A stretch of 64,000 nt of DNA from Phlyctochytrium arcticum. Taxonomy: Eukaryota > Chytridiomycota > Chytridiomycetes > Chytridiales > Chytridiaceae. Below are positions 9,425-20,466 of this stretch, in pieces. Location of the stretch: positions 1,178,001-1,242,000 of the forward strand of contig JAHLKI010000005.1 of NCBI GenBank assembly GCA_025602905.1. Direction: 5' to 3'. A program made the translations under genes and the position numbers. Numbering within the stretch: position 1 is the stretch's first letter; every line of letters begins with the position of its first letter. Under the pieces are notes generated by a model, which saw only the letters and a list, made by a program, of their open reading frames with translations, was not told the origin of the DNA and searched no databases.

Positions 9425-10959
9425 CTCCTCTGTGCGGGAAAGTTCTGTCCGTTCCACAAGATGTACCTGTAGAAACAATCCAAATGTCAAATGTGGTTCG
9501 AATTAAAATCTTGTGGTCTTGCCCTCGGCCTCCCACACAGAATTTATAGCTCTAGTCTGCCTATCGTAGAGATAATCTATGTAATCTACTGATAGTTTCG
9601 CCCATTCTTCTTGCAGGGCTTTGATGAGGCCGGCCTTCCCCGAAGGAAGGGGACGTCTCTCCCTAACTGCTTTCTCCAGAGTGTTCCAGCAGTGTTCTAT
9701 TGGGTTAAGATCTGGAGAAGTTGCAGGCCATTTGGGCTGCAGCAGCCGCATTTGCTGATCATTCTTCCATGCAGTAGTCGCCTTGCTGACATGGCAAGAA
9801 GCGTTATCCTCCTGCAAAAGGAAGCAACTGCGGTCGAATGGGGAAAAGTCTTTCAACCAGGTCTGATAAACAGAGAGGATGTTGTCGCAGTAATAGACGG
9901 AGTTGATTCTTGCTCCATCACAAATCACAAGTGGCCCAACTCCCCCATGCCAAATAAAGCTCCAAACCATGACCCCTCCACCGTTCTTTTGCACTCGTGG
10001 GATGCAATTTTGGATGGCGTATTTGTGGGTATCCCCCGGCTCACGCCAAATTTTCTTTGTTGCAGTGCCGAACAACGTAAAGAAGGACTCGTCCGAAAAA
10101 ATCACATGCTGCCAGTCTTCTTTGGCCCAATGACGCTTGTCCTGGGTCCATTGATGTCTGTAGGCAATGGACTTTTCAGACAACAACGGTTTCCTAGATG
10201 CAACGTACTTCTTCAAACCGGTCATTGTGATGAGGTTTCGAAGCATGTCCATGCTAAATTTCCTACCCATCATCTCCAAGATGAGCAGGATTTCTTTCAG
10301 AGGTGATCTGTTGTTCGTGACCATGACATGGTAGATTAGAGCAACATCATCATACGTCCATTCTTTCGGGCATCCGGATTTGGGTTTTTTGATCACCGAG
10401 CCCGTTTCCTTGTATTGCTTGAGAATGCGGGCGACCGTCCGCACACTGCAACCAAATTGTTCAGCAATGCGCTCGCTGCTTGCTTCAGCGAGCCACATTC
10501 CGACCATTTGGTTGCCGGTGTCCCGGTACAGTAGTTCTCAGAGTCCGGCTCTTCTTCCTTTGGCACTTTCCGCTTTCTATTGAACTCCACAACGTCATCC
10601 GTGTCATCGAATGGTTCTGCAGTCATCGAATCTGCAAGACTAATGGGGTCGCTGAACAAATCACCCAAATCACTCATGGTGCAGGTGAGGATCGCGCTCT
10701 AAAAGTATGTTTTTGTAGTGATGTTGGCAGCAAATGCGCGTCAAAAAGTACTGGACAATTCAAGATGGCAACAAGTAAAAAGTGAACGCGCGTTATACGG
10801 CCTATAGACGGCCTGACGCGATAAATGAACTACATTATACCTTAAGAGGCAATTATGAAACCGGAGGCAACCATGTGGATGGAACTTTGGCTTGATGGTT
10901 GAAATCAACCAAAAAATACACCTCTTGTGGAACGGACAGAACTTTCCCGCACAGAGGAG
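9425..10959 (-). mobile_element. Tc1/mariner-type transposon with TIRs and TA duplication
   Basis: Perfect 37-bp terminal inverted repeats (9425-9461 and 10923-10959, starting CTCCTCTGTGCGGG) are flanked by TA on both sides (9423-9424, 10960-10961). The element is 1535 bp with one transposase gene on the minus strand. It sits exactly between the two halves of the MULE3 SWIM zinc finger and shows no internal deletion, so it is one of the better preserved elements here. Confidence 0.95.
9503..10507 (-). CDS. Tc1/mariner transposase, DD36E
   Basis: Cut-and-paste transposase of 334 codons from the ATG at 10507. An N-terminal helix-turn-helix pair (residues about 5-60, ERIAEQFGCSVRTVARILK) is followed by a second HTH region. 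The catalytic domain has D in VIFSDESFF, D in LQEDNASCH and E in SPDLNPIEHCW. There are 36 residues between the second D and the E, two more than the 34 of classical Tc1; the extra pair is in LLQPKWPATSP. Upstream on the same strand an open frame from 10677 (MSDLGDLFSDP, acidic) overlaps in another phase. It could be the native N-terminus joined by a small frameshift, so the start at 10507 is a minimum. Otherwise the frame is intact. Confidence 0.9.
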   Translation of the reverse strand: MVGMWLAEASSERIAEQFGCSVRTVARILKQYKETGSVIKKPKSGCPKEWTYDDVALIYHVMVTNNRSPLKEILLILEMMGRKFSMDMLRNLITMTGLKKYVASRKPLLSEKSIAYRHQWTQDKRHWAKEDWQHVIFSDESFFTLFGTATKKIWREPGDTHKYAIQNCIPRVQKNGGGVMVWSFIWHGGVGPLVICDGARINSVYYCDNILSVYQTWLKDFSPFDRSCFLLQEDNASCHVSKATTAWKNDQQMRLLQPKWPATSPDLNPIEHCWNTLEKAVRERRPLPSGKAGLIKALQEEWAKLSVDYIDYLYDRQTRAINSVWEAEGKTTRF

Positions 10960-11090
10960 TATTAGCAAGTTCCGGTAATACTTACAACTACAAGTTCCAA
11001 CATGTTGCTCTACACACGGGAGCTGAACGACTTGCTGGCGGCGGCTACTAGCCATTATTACGACCCCGGAAGTGGATTCTGCCGGCGTGA
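10960..11090 (-). pseudogene. MULE3 transposase, CxC half of SWIM finger
   Basis: The minus-strand frame reads ASSRRQQVV, then HVGTCSCKYYRNLL, giving the first two cysteines of a SWIM zinc finger. It joins in frame to 9424 (IPCRHVW) across the mariner. Its upstream end joins in frame to 22550 (ELQAARGYQ) across the 11.4-kb element. Both joins restore a normal MULE C-terminal region, which is the best evidence that these pieces are one gene. Confidence 0.88.
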
Positions 11091-11112
11091 CCTGGTAGCC
11101 AGATTTTATAGG

Positions 11113-11153
11113 AGATAAGTATAGTATAATACCACGTGCGTATACGTATAGTC
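11113..11153 (+). repeat. Left TIR of the 11.4-kb transposon
   Basis: AGATAAGTATAGTAT, then ACGTGCGTATACGTATAGTC; 38 of 41 bases match the reverse complement of 22489-22529. The outermost 11 bp (11102-11112) are less conserved between the two ends. Confidence 0.88.
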
Positions 11154-11310
11154 AAAATATGGTTTGCTAAGTACAAACGTACGTGTTTTAGAGGTCAATT
11201 AGAAAAGAGGCACGTGATGTGGCTTGTCCCTCATGTTCATATACGCGCAACGATCTGTAAAAATAAAATCCTACCCACAATCGCGATTAGATCAGGGCTA
11301 CGAACGCAGT

Positions 11311-14300
11311 ATGGCCGACCCGCAAGACGGCATTGATCTCACTATTAGTGACGGTGAGGATGTAAGGGATAGTTCTACTTCATTTTTGTTGGAAAAGCTT
11401 GTGCTAAACTGTTTCGAAATGTGTAGGGACAACGCATCCGTGAACGTAACGATCAGCAAGACAACAATGATTTCAATGTCCGCCGGGTCCGCCGCGATGT
11501 TCAGGTAGGAGATGGTGCTACTTGAATGTTGGTTGGTAAAAATTTGTACTAAAAAGAAGCTGTTTCGAATATGGTATTATTAGTGATCATAACGATCCGG
11601 AAGACGAGAGTGACCTTACGGTGGGCGACGGTGTTGAGGTACGGGATGGCGCTGCTTACTCTTGGTCGCACAGCTTGCATTAAGCTTTTTGGAAATTGTA
11701 GGATCCGGCCACTGGTGATGATGATAATGAGGACGAAGAGCAGGAAGGTGCGCCAGACAGGGGACAGACCGCCAATAAGTGGGTAAACAAAGATACTAAC
11801 AATTTTGGAACAGCAGAGCTGGAAGTGAAGATCCAGATTTTTATGAGGACTTTTGTGGAGAAAGTCATCTACACTGCGGAACCGATGGAGTATCCCCCAA
11901 CGTCTGCAGAAGGGATTGCGGTCGTTTATGATGTATCTGCTTGGGACACGCCAGCTGCCGCTTTTCAGGATAATCAATACGCGTCCGGAAGGCCTGGAGG
12001 AGGACCCGTTGAGGTCAACTGCAAGTACCTTGGCTGCAAGGTCAATAGAGATGCAAATTGATGCGAGTCAGCCAGAAAATAAAATGAATTGTAGGTTAAG
12101 AAGGAAACCCGCACATGCCAAGGCATCAAATGTGTGAATATGTAGCCGACAACTTGCGTCAAATGACCCATTGCTCAGTCGACCCGAATGATCCCGTGTT
12201 CCAACCGTTGCTAGAACTAGGAGACTTGTTGCCATCTCCTGAGGAATCGATCAAGTTTCAAACCAAGGCGTGAGTCCTATTTGCTTCAATCCTGATTTCA
12301 TTTTTCATCATACTAAATCATGAATTTTTCTCGTTTTTAGTTCCTTCATCGCAGCAAAACAACGAGGTTGCCCTCATGATGACGGAAAATGTAAGGGCCT
12401 TCTTGTGCTGAAAAAGTTTAAGCAGGTACTGTACTATTGTGTGACTGGCAGGATCTTTTTTGATTTAACTTCTCAATCCATTACAACAGCAAGCACCTGC
12501 CTTTATCGTTGCTGGCTTATGGAGCAAATACTTTTATAGCTGCAGTGAGTGGGTCCACGGACAAACGCATACCTACGTCAAAGTCCCGGAGTCCCACGAC
12601 ATCGAATTTGTGAAGAGGCTGATTGCTCACGAAAGTCAACCCAGAGAGCGGCCCCCCCAAAATGCCCAGGCTCTAACACGCTGCAGTACGGTGCTACCCT
12701 GTTCGTCGAAACAGAAAGAATGCTGTGAGTGTGGCTGACAATTGTTTTTCATTCCTTTCCTAATGACATATTCTTTAAGTCGATTTTCACCGTCTGGACA
12801 ACGATGAGATCATGGCGGCAAAAGTGGTGCGCAAAGAGTTTTTGGTGACGTTCACAAAAATTACCCCTTTGGACCAGAAGGCGTTTCCGTTTGTGATCCT
12901 CCTCTCGCATGGTGTCCATACCCATCCCCCTCCCCCTCCTGTCAAGATCCCTACTGACATTCGCAGCCAATTACAAACATTTCTGGCTGGTACCAGCAGC
13001 AGTATACTCTCAGTGCGTGCCATCATTGGTGGACGCTACCTGCAGACGTGGTTTGGGTGAGCGTGCCATGTTTTCTTCTCTTCATTCTAGACGTTTCTCA
13101 TGGCTCATAATAGACGTTTACTGGAATCTATCGCGGCGGACATTCACTTGAGTTTCAATGACTTGTTGTCAGTGAGAAGGCTGACGGCGGCAGAGAGCCG
13201 CAGACGGGACCCCTTTGGGGAGTCAGTTTTGGGAGTCATGGCAGAAATGTTCACTCAGTATCAAAAAAGAGATGAAGAGGATACTCTGTATATCCGCAAA
13301 GCAGGTACGTCTCAACAAACTCGACTTGTCTCTGCAGGCACCGTTCTAATTCGGATATAGAATACACCCCGTCCAACAAGATGATCGTACTGTGCGCGCT
13401 GGAGCGCCAACTACTAGGTTTGAAGAAGGGAGGCGCGGTATTAATCGATATGACATTTAAAGGAATCCGAGGGGACTTCAATGAGTGGGAGATAGCCATG
13501 ATGGAGCGTGGCGTTGCTGGCAAGAACGCTATGGGTATGTGTTGCGCTCAAATTCCCGCTTGCAATCTGCCCACTAAACTTTATTCCTCATTCTAGTGAT
13601 GGCAGCCGTGCGAATTTACACAGATGGGAAAGACGCCGATGTTTATTGTCGCGTTTTTGAAATGGTTAATACCCTTTGCCGCGACGAGACTGGTCAGGGT
13701 CTGCGGTTTCGCCATGTCCACGGTAATGTGGACGGGTGCATAACCGTAGTCCTGTCTGATCTCGACCCCGGTCAGTACAAAGGTCTCGGGCTTTTTTTGG
13801 AGAAGATGACCGCGGATACGACCAAAATGACTTGGTCCGAGCATCTTCAGCATGTGCTAAAGTCGTGCAAAGTGCATTTTGACAGGTAAACATGTCGCTG
13901 CTATTTCCAATATGGCAATTCTAATTGTTCTCGATGTTACAAGAAATGTTAACAAGAATGCTCCTGGAGAGGCGAGGAAGGGATTGCGTGCCTTGATGAA
14001 GCAGATTGCAATTGCCGACCAACCCGCTACCTTAGGGGCTCTGTTCAAGCAGATAGTTGTGGTGAGAGAAATACCAGATGTCAGACTTTGGTTTATCGCA
14101 GGAATTCACACAATCACGCAGGTCGGTGCGCAACGCGGTCTCCAGTTAAAGGATTGGGTGTCCTTGTATCAACAACCCTACATTATTGCGTCCCTCTATC
14201 CAGCTTTCTCAAAAATTCCGCGAGATATATGGGCGATCACGATGTAAGTTGTGACAGCCGTTCCGTTCGTGAAAATCAAACTAATTGGAACAAAAGGACC

Positions 14301-14954
14301 GATACAAACCAGATTGAGGGCATGCACAAAGATCAAAACCGTAACTTTATGGCTGGCAGCCTACTGCACTGCATTTGAGAGCGTCAGATGTATGACCGGC
14401 GTCGCTGGTGCCAATCCGTGGTAGGAAAAACGAAGGGGGTGCGGTACAAGGCCATGAAAACCACCACCCAGACGGAGAAGAACAGGCAAGCCGCGGCTGC
14501 GAGGCGTGCGGCCAAGGCCGAAGGGGAAGGACCTGCTAAGGCTGGTGGTCCCGCGCCCGAGTCAATCCCCGCCGCCACAATTCCCAGTCGTCCTGGAGTC
14601 GCGTCAGGCAGTGGAACGGCCGCATTCCCCGCAGCGCCCGTGGTTGCCGATGCCCCCGTGTTTGCCGATGCCCCCGTGATTGCCGATGCCCCCGTATTTG
14701 CCGATGCCCCCGTGGTTGCCGATGCCCCCGTGCTTGCCGATGCCCCCGTGTTTGCGGATGCCCCCATTGCCCGCGTACCCGTCCCTGCGTCCCTGCCTGC
14801 GTCCGCAGTACCAGCAGCCACTACTCCCGCCGTGTCGGAATTAGATGAAATTGATATCGCCAATGCGGCCATTGCCGCCCGCTCCGCCAAGTTACGGGAA
14901 CAAATCAAGTTGCTTGAAGAGGAAACGGAACTGCACAAGAGTTGGAGGAGTTGA
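11311..14954 (+). pseudogene. DDE-type transposase gene of the 11.4-kb element (FNEWE family), slightly degraded
   Basis: Multi-exon gene with introns of about 45-80 nt; splice sites are visible, for example GTAAG at about 11362 and TTTTTAG before 12341. Conserved blocks in order: acidic N-terminus; CKYLGCK and following cysteines (zinc-like, about 12022-12130); FIAAKQRGCPHDDGKCKG (12345-12400); a C-rich segment before 12722; HGVHTHPPPPPVKIP (12910-12955); the core LIDMTFKGIRGDFNEWEIAM (13440-13500) with likely catalytic D and E; GNVDGC (about 13722); and DTNQIEGMHKDQNR (14305-14345), probably carrying the last acidic catalytic residue. The order and the F/K-x-I-x-G-x-F/x-N-E-W-E block match a distant MULE-like transposase group common in mushroom genomes (recalled family pattern). 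An in-frame TGA at 14376-14378, frame slips near 12130 and near 14940, and a hexapeptide repeat tail follow. Confidence 0.72.
14640..14765 (+). repeat. 18-bp minisatellite coding V-x-A-D-A-P
   Basis: Seven units of GTGGTTGCCGATGCCCCC or close variants encode repeats of VVADAP / VFADAP in the C-terminal tail of the transposase reading frame. The tail goes on to a helical segment (IKLLEEETEL). Only third positions and the second residue vary. Confidence 0.9.
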
Positions 14955-16474
14955 AAAAGTTGCGGGCCATGCAATTGGCAACCTCCACCATCTGAGACAC
15001 CTTGTTTGTATGCTTTTCATCTTTATCGTTTTCGTTTATCAAGGATCATTATCCCCCGTCCTCTGTCGAGACTCGAGATCACCCACAATTTGGGCTAACT
15101 TCAATTTTTTTTAGGCTACAATTCACGTCGACGTGTTCCCGCTGACACGCATTTTTTGTCTTTTCGTGTGCGCGTCCGTACCACGGTATTTCCTGACCAC
15201 GGGGTGCTGGACTTGATTGTTTCTGTGAACCTGGCAAGCAACCCCAAAGCAACCCGGCGTCGGGACAGTGCAGGCGGAATCAAGTTCAGTACTCCGAGGT
15301 TTTGAACTTCGTGACATTTTGATTATAGAATACAGGAGAATACAGTAGCTTTAGTTTTGTCAAAATTGATTGTTACCAAAATATAGGTTACTCGAGTACA
15401 TTACTTCTTCTTGACATGAAACTCCGTCTTATCGGCGGCATGCTGCCTACTGTACTTCGAATTACGCAACAAGGCAGCTTGTGTTTCCCCCAACTTTCAA
15501 AAAAAAAGGATCTTCGTACAATCTACATTGAAGCAGAAACGGATGACATTGTGCTTAGAAACAGAAATCGACAAACACGCATAGATAATGTATGGATTCG
15601 GGGGGGTCCCTAATGGGAGATTACTGCACTCGTCCGCGCTGTTGAGCCAACCATCTCCGATTCAGAACTGGCATGGAACAATGAGAGGTACACATGTCGG
15701 ATGCGTATGGTCGGAGAGCTTACATTCGGGACAACCTTGTCCGCAGCCACAGCAATGCTACATATAACAATGGGGATCAATGCAAAAAGATAATTTCGAG
15801 ACGTTCTCCAACTTTCTCACGACGGAATAATTCTTTCTTATTTTATTCCACGGTGCCAAGAAAGGTTTATCTTTAGGGTGTTAGTGTGATCGTATTTTCC
15901 GCAGACCCTTTTTCTAATGGAAGCTTTTTTTATGTGTAGAAGGGCCTTTTTGAGTCAAGTTTGAGCTTCCCCACCGACGCTGGCAGGGGGACGTTTGTCT
16001 TGATGACAATGAAAAGGCAAGCGAACATATTTTACAGCGATATCTGCCCCATAACCTTTGCCAAGGGAAGATTTCTCTATTTGTGAGGATTTTTTTGAGT
16101 CAAGTCTGCTTTTCCCCTCCGACGCTAGGCCAGCGCGCCGGGTGAAAATTTTGAACCTCCTATTGAGGCACAAATATATTCACCTGTATTTGTATCGTTC
16201 TCCGGGAGCATAGAGTAACGTTTTATGGAGCTTTTTTTTTCTGAACTGCGATGTTCTTTTGTATGGTTTCAAGTTGTTTATTGGTGTTCGGCAAACGGCG
16301 TCAGCGTTAGGCACTCGGAGACACTCCCGGAGACACTTTGATACAGAGAGCCAGTGCCCAGTGGCACAGTTTTTTTGTTGCGTGGGTGATCCATCTCAAA
16401 TTGCTTCAGAAGAAATAGCTGGCCCTGGACTGTATACTGACTCGTGGTCCATTATCCTGTCAACATTTGATTCA
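14955..16474. other. Intergenic DNA inside the 11.4-kb transposon
   Basis: No supported gene. It holds two of four dispersed copies of a GC-rich motif: near 15968 (CCACCGACGCTGGCAGG) and near 16117 (CCTCCGACGCTAGGCCAGCG). The other two lie at about 18760 and 18931. The last 200 bp precede gene A and may hold its promoter; an open frame extends upstream of the chosen ATG to 16259. Confidence 0.5.
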
Positions 16475-18072
16475 ATGAGTTCGCGAGAAAGCAGACTACA
16501 AGGGCGTATTGCAAAACATCAGAGCGAGGATTGCTTTGTGCTTTTGAGCACAGAAAAAAAAACTTTACAGGAGGAGGTCGAGGTAAATCATCAGAAGGTT
16601 AATTTGTTGCACTTTGATTCATATCACCGCTTTTCTGGCAGAGGCTAACAGTCTACGTGCAAGAGCTAGAGGATAAGCTGGAGGTTCAGGAGCACCAGTT
16701 TTTCGAAAGAGTTTCGGAAATAAAGGATGCATTGACTAAGGTAAGGTGTTTGATCACTATGTGCCATTGGATAGCATCTGACAAGATTCGAAAAGGAAAT
16801 TGAACGTCTAGCACTGAGTAACGAAAAATTGAATAATGAAGTGGTTGCGTTGGAGCATTCGGAGATGGACCTGTCCATCCATGTGGAGCGCCTTGAAAAG
16901 GAACTGAAGGAGTGGGAAGAGAGGGATCTGAGGGAGGGCAGCATGAATGATCAAGTTGAAGGATTCGCGAACGAGGGCAGGAGTAGTGTTACAACGGAGG
17001 AGAATGATGAGGAAGGGAAGGAGGGTAACGAGGAAAATAATGTGGTTGAGGGGGAGGAGGAGGAGGAGAGTGCGGTTTCCTCGGAGATGGATGAGGATGA
17101 TCATGGCGCACAATCTGAGCCAAGTAAAGTAGGCCAGGTGGACAAAGGGCTTCGAAGACAAAGTCAACGGAAACGCCAAGTAATTTGTTGAGAAAGCAAA
17201 GATTTTGATTGTCCGCAAGAAATTGAGGTTGTGAATGTTAAGGAATTTACTGCTCTCGTGAATGATTATTTGGTATGACCTGAATGAAACTACACGCAAA
17301 ATCATTTTACGCTAACTTTGCTGTTTTCTAGACCCATGAGCCATTTCAAATACACCCGAACGCAGTAAAACACAACCGAACGATATTGAATGCGATTAAA
17401 AAGGCAATGCCGGACGTGGATGTCAGCATGTTAAAGACGCTTGCCCAGGGAGTAAGCTCTGCCTTTTTCGCTGAGAAGGCAGCAAATGCTGCGTTCTTGA
17501 CCCTTCTCCAGCATGTTTTTGCAGCCGCAAGCGCCGCGATTTCCTTCCGGCAATTGGCCACGCTTTGTCACGATAAATACCTTGCGGGTAGGAGACGCAA
17601 ACTTGGGAAACAAGTGGGACCCACGCATATTGCATCGTTAATGTTCCAACGAGGTTTCAAGTCAGTGGTTTTCAAGAAAATGAAGGAAGCTAATTACGCA
17701 GCATGCACGGCTTTTGACAAAAGCAACGTTCATCACGAAAAGAACTTTTCCAAATGTGTCGGCGTTGGGCAGTTCATCATCGATTTGGTAGATACGGTTG
17801 GTCCAGGGGTGGCCTTCCGGTTCCTGAGGGAAAGCAACCTCTCATACTCGTCTCTACAAACAATGACGACTGGACAGGCCAGCAATCATTATCTGGCTGG
17901 TTTGCAAAAGGATCCATCCCGCCAAAGATGCAGTGAGGTGTATTCGTCTGCGGATGCAGCGGAGGCCACGGAGAAAGCATGGACGGAGCTGGGGTTCAAA
18001 CAGCTGCACTCTATGTCTTTTTCTGACGTTGTTGCGAGATTTGGAGCTACAGCTATGAAAAATTGGACTTGA
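16475..18072 (+). pseudogene. Coiled-coil gene A of the 11.4-kb element, one in-frame stop
   Basis: Not a family I recognise. Exons fit at 16475-16582, 16642-16740, about 16775-17272 and about 17331-18072, with GT-AG introns. The N-terminal third is heptad-rich coiled coil (VYVQELEDKLEVQE, RLALSNEKLNNEVV, VERLEKELKEWEE), followed by a strongly acidic run (EEEEESAV) and a basic patch. The C-terminal 240 residues form a conserved globular-looking domain: LAQGVSSAFFAEKAANAAFLTLL, FRQLA, GVGQFIIDLVDTVGPGVAFRFLR, SLQTMTTGQA. Gene B at 20467-22173 has the same exon layout and domain. In-frame TGA at 17189-17191 with homology resuming in the same frame suggests recent inactivation by a point change, unless it is read through. 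Confidence 0.65.
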
Positions 18073-19419
18073 CGATATCATTCTTACAATACAAGACAAC
18101 AATGTAAAAAAACTCAATTAGCGGCCGCTGATGACGTATTTAATCATTTGCTCTCTTAGTCTGTTCCACTTTTATTATGTATTCTTCTCCTGTTATGTTT
18201 ATCCGTTTCGTCTTTGCCTATGATATATTGATATGATACTCTTTTGATCAACCAACAGAGTTCCCGCAAATAGAAAAGTTTCCAATATAGCTTCAATTGA
18301 AGGTCATCTTTCAGACTCTCACTTGCCATGACAAGTTCCAACTTAAGGATCACATATTGCATAAAATCTACGAAGTAATCTTTCACCTATTGTTTTTGAT
18401 ACTATGCGCGATGGACACTTCGTCTGGTGAACTATCACAGGCAGGTTTTTTAAGCAATGCAATAGCGTTGACATCCGAAAAGATTACCATTAAATCTTCC
18501 TCAGATATCCTTCTTCCCAGAAATAGTACAAATGGTACAATTTTCGAAGAAATTGTTGTGAAGGTTTTGTTTTATTTTGAATGGCCAAAAGAAACCACGG
18601 GGAAATTTGAGAAGGTCTCTATATACTTCTTTCGAAAACACAACACTAATTAAAGGACTAGTTACTGTAGCGTCGGAGTAGAAGTGCTCAGTAATTCTTC
18701 ATGCAATTGAGAAAATAGTTTGAACAGTTTGGGGACTATTCCCTCTCATATGGGCATCCCCTCCGGCGCTGGGCCAGCGCGCGGGGGGAAAGTTGAGAAA
18801 GTCTATACTTTTTTCGAAAACACAGGATTAATTAAACTACCAAGTTAGCGTCGGAGTAAAAGTGCTCAGTGATGCTTCATACAGTGGAGAACTCATTCCA
18901 TACAGGTTGGATGATTTTATTAGGGCATTCCCTCCGATGTTGGCCAGCGCGCCAGTAAATCCTCTATCCACTTTCTCTGACCTACAAAATGATTATTTTG
19001 AGATAACAGCGTTCAAGAGCAAGTCCTCACTGATTTTAGAGTGGAAAAAATGTTTTTTGCTGGTTACGGCATCCCCTCCACAAAGTCCCAAAATTAAATT
19101 GGAGCAACAAAATGAAATAATTTGAAGTTCAAGGGCAAGTCCTCAGTTATTGCTTGCCGACTTGACTACAGAATTTTATTTTACTTTGTGATGTTTTTAA
19201 GCCTAGCTAACGCATTATTATGTCTGAAAGCCAAAAAGTTGTTTCCTTTCAAGCTTGAAATATGTAATTCAACTGCGTCCAGATTTTGGGAAGTTAACAG
19301 GCAATGTGCGCAAGAGATGAAAAAAATTAGAGATACAGTTTCTTTTACTCTTGGGTGGGGCCGATTGAACATCTATCGGTGTGGTGTTTAAATTTCGTTG
19401 AGACAGCTGAGTAGAAAGT
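18073..19419. other. Spacer with a 184-bp tandem duplication
   Basis: No gene supported. From about 18609 and again from about 18793 the same order occurs: TTGAGAA-GTCTATAC, CGAAAACACA, ATTAA, AGCGTCGGAGTA-AAGTGCTCAGT, then a GC-rich CCTCCG...CTGG-CCAGCGCG motif. The open frames at 18297-18653 and 18862-19125 run through these repeats and show no domain. Confidence 0.5.
18609..18976 (+). repeat. Two-copy tandem repeat, about 184 bp per unit
   Basis: Copy 1 is about 18609-18792 and copy 2 about 18793-18976. The clearest shared blocks are GCGTCGGAGTA-AAGTGCTC and GGCCAGCGCG. The second block also occurs at about 16117-16140 and, shortened, at about 15968. Confidence 0.6.
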
Positions 19420-19665
19420 TGCGATGCAAAGTACTATACTGAGGATCGCATCCTTCTTTTAAGCACTGAAAAAGAATCTTTAGAAGCGGAGGCGCATGTA
19501 GCTCAATGGGTAATTGAGGTTCAAGACACACTTTCGTGGCGTTTTAGGTTCAGAGAAAGTGTTGCAAAGCTGAGAACGCAAAGAGTCCCACACTAATGGT
19601 TACATGCCAAGTTTGAACGAACCAGTCAAGTCGATACGAGACGTCAATTACCAAGACCGCTATCC
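19420..19665 (+). pseudogene. Remnant of a third coiled-coil gene copy
   Basis: GAGGATCGCATCCTTCTTTT, then AGCACTGAAAAAGAATC, parallels the end of exon 1 in gene B (20695-20754) and in gene A (16525-16582). The following intron and exon 2 region can also be followed in degraded form (TTCAGAGAAAGTGTTGCA...GATACGAGACGTCAATT, compare 20821-20905). No conserved C-terminal domain follows. Confidence 0.65.
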
Positions 19666-20192
19666 CACTTCCTTCGTTTCACACTGACATCTTATCTTCT
19701 CTTGCCACTTCCGCTTAATCTAGAATCCGCTCCTTTATCAACCCGGCTACTTGTGGAATATGTTTATGTGCAAAAATATCTTGCGCAAGAATCTATCAGA
19801 CAACTATTCAAGGACACCGGTATTTATCAAAGCAAGTTTTACAACCTTCGACGAAGTTGTTGGAAATGGACGGCTGGATGGACAGTCTTCTGAACAAAGG
19901 TAACTGAAAGGCATGTATTAAGAAGGAGGGGCGGGGGATGTCCTCTTTTATAGAGTCGACAAACTCCCCCAAATCACCCATACAAATGTATAGGACATAA
20001 AGAAAAGAACATGCGCTGCTAGCGTTCAAAGCTGTGCAAAGGGAATACACATGAAATATGGGTAAAGGAAAGAAAGATAGAAGATAATGTACAAATGTTG
20101 GCATAAATGGGTCAGGGATTTCGTTGTCGTGGATCCCAATGAAAGGAACGAAGCAACGAAGCTGAAGCTACTATGTAGAGTTCCAACAGAAG

Positions 20193-20273
20193 TGTAGAGT
20201 GGTTGAGTGGATCACTACCGAGCGTGTAGCGGCGGGGTCTAGGTTCGAAACCCGCCCCGATGGGGCTTTTTTT
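20193..20273 (+). ncRNA. tRNA-like RNA polymerase III unit
   Basis: An A-box TGGTTGAGTGG (20200-20210) and a B-box GGTTCGAAACC (20242-20252) stand 42 bp apart and are followed by T7 (20267-20273). The B-box is framed by a GGCGGG/CCCGCC stem. An acceptor stem cannot be formed from the flanks, so this is not a normal tRNA gene. It may be a tRNA-derived unit or a SINE head. It lies about 200 bp before gene B. Confidence 0.4.
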
Positions 20274-20466
20274 ACCCTTCAAAAGTTTTATCTTTCCTAC
20301 GTCGATACATATATTTTTTCTTATGCAAGAAAGAACAATAGAATGTTCAACTTAAGTGCTAAAACTATAGAAAACGAACACTCTTATCAAACAGTTCCTA
20401 TATGTGAAAGCCAAAAACACATTTGTTTCTAATTGCATCCCTCTCTGTTGACAAATTATTTGTAGT

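Noticed and set aside
14384..14974. Minus-strand open frame of 196 codons with Gly/Ala/Thr repeats
   Set aside because: It is the complement of the VxADAP minisatellite; the plus-strand frame continues the transposase gene.
19495..19535. Possible tRNA (GTAGCTCAATGGG with GGTTCAAGAC)
   Set aside because: The stretch aligns with the first intron of gene B (around 20755-20820), so it is part of the third gene copy; box spacing is too short.
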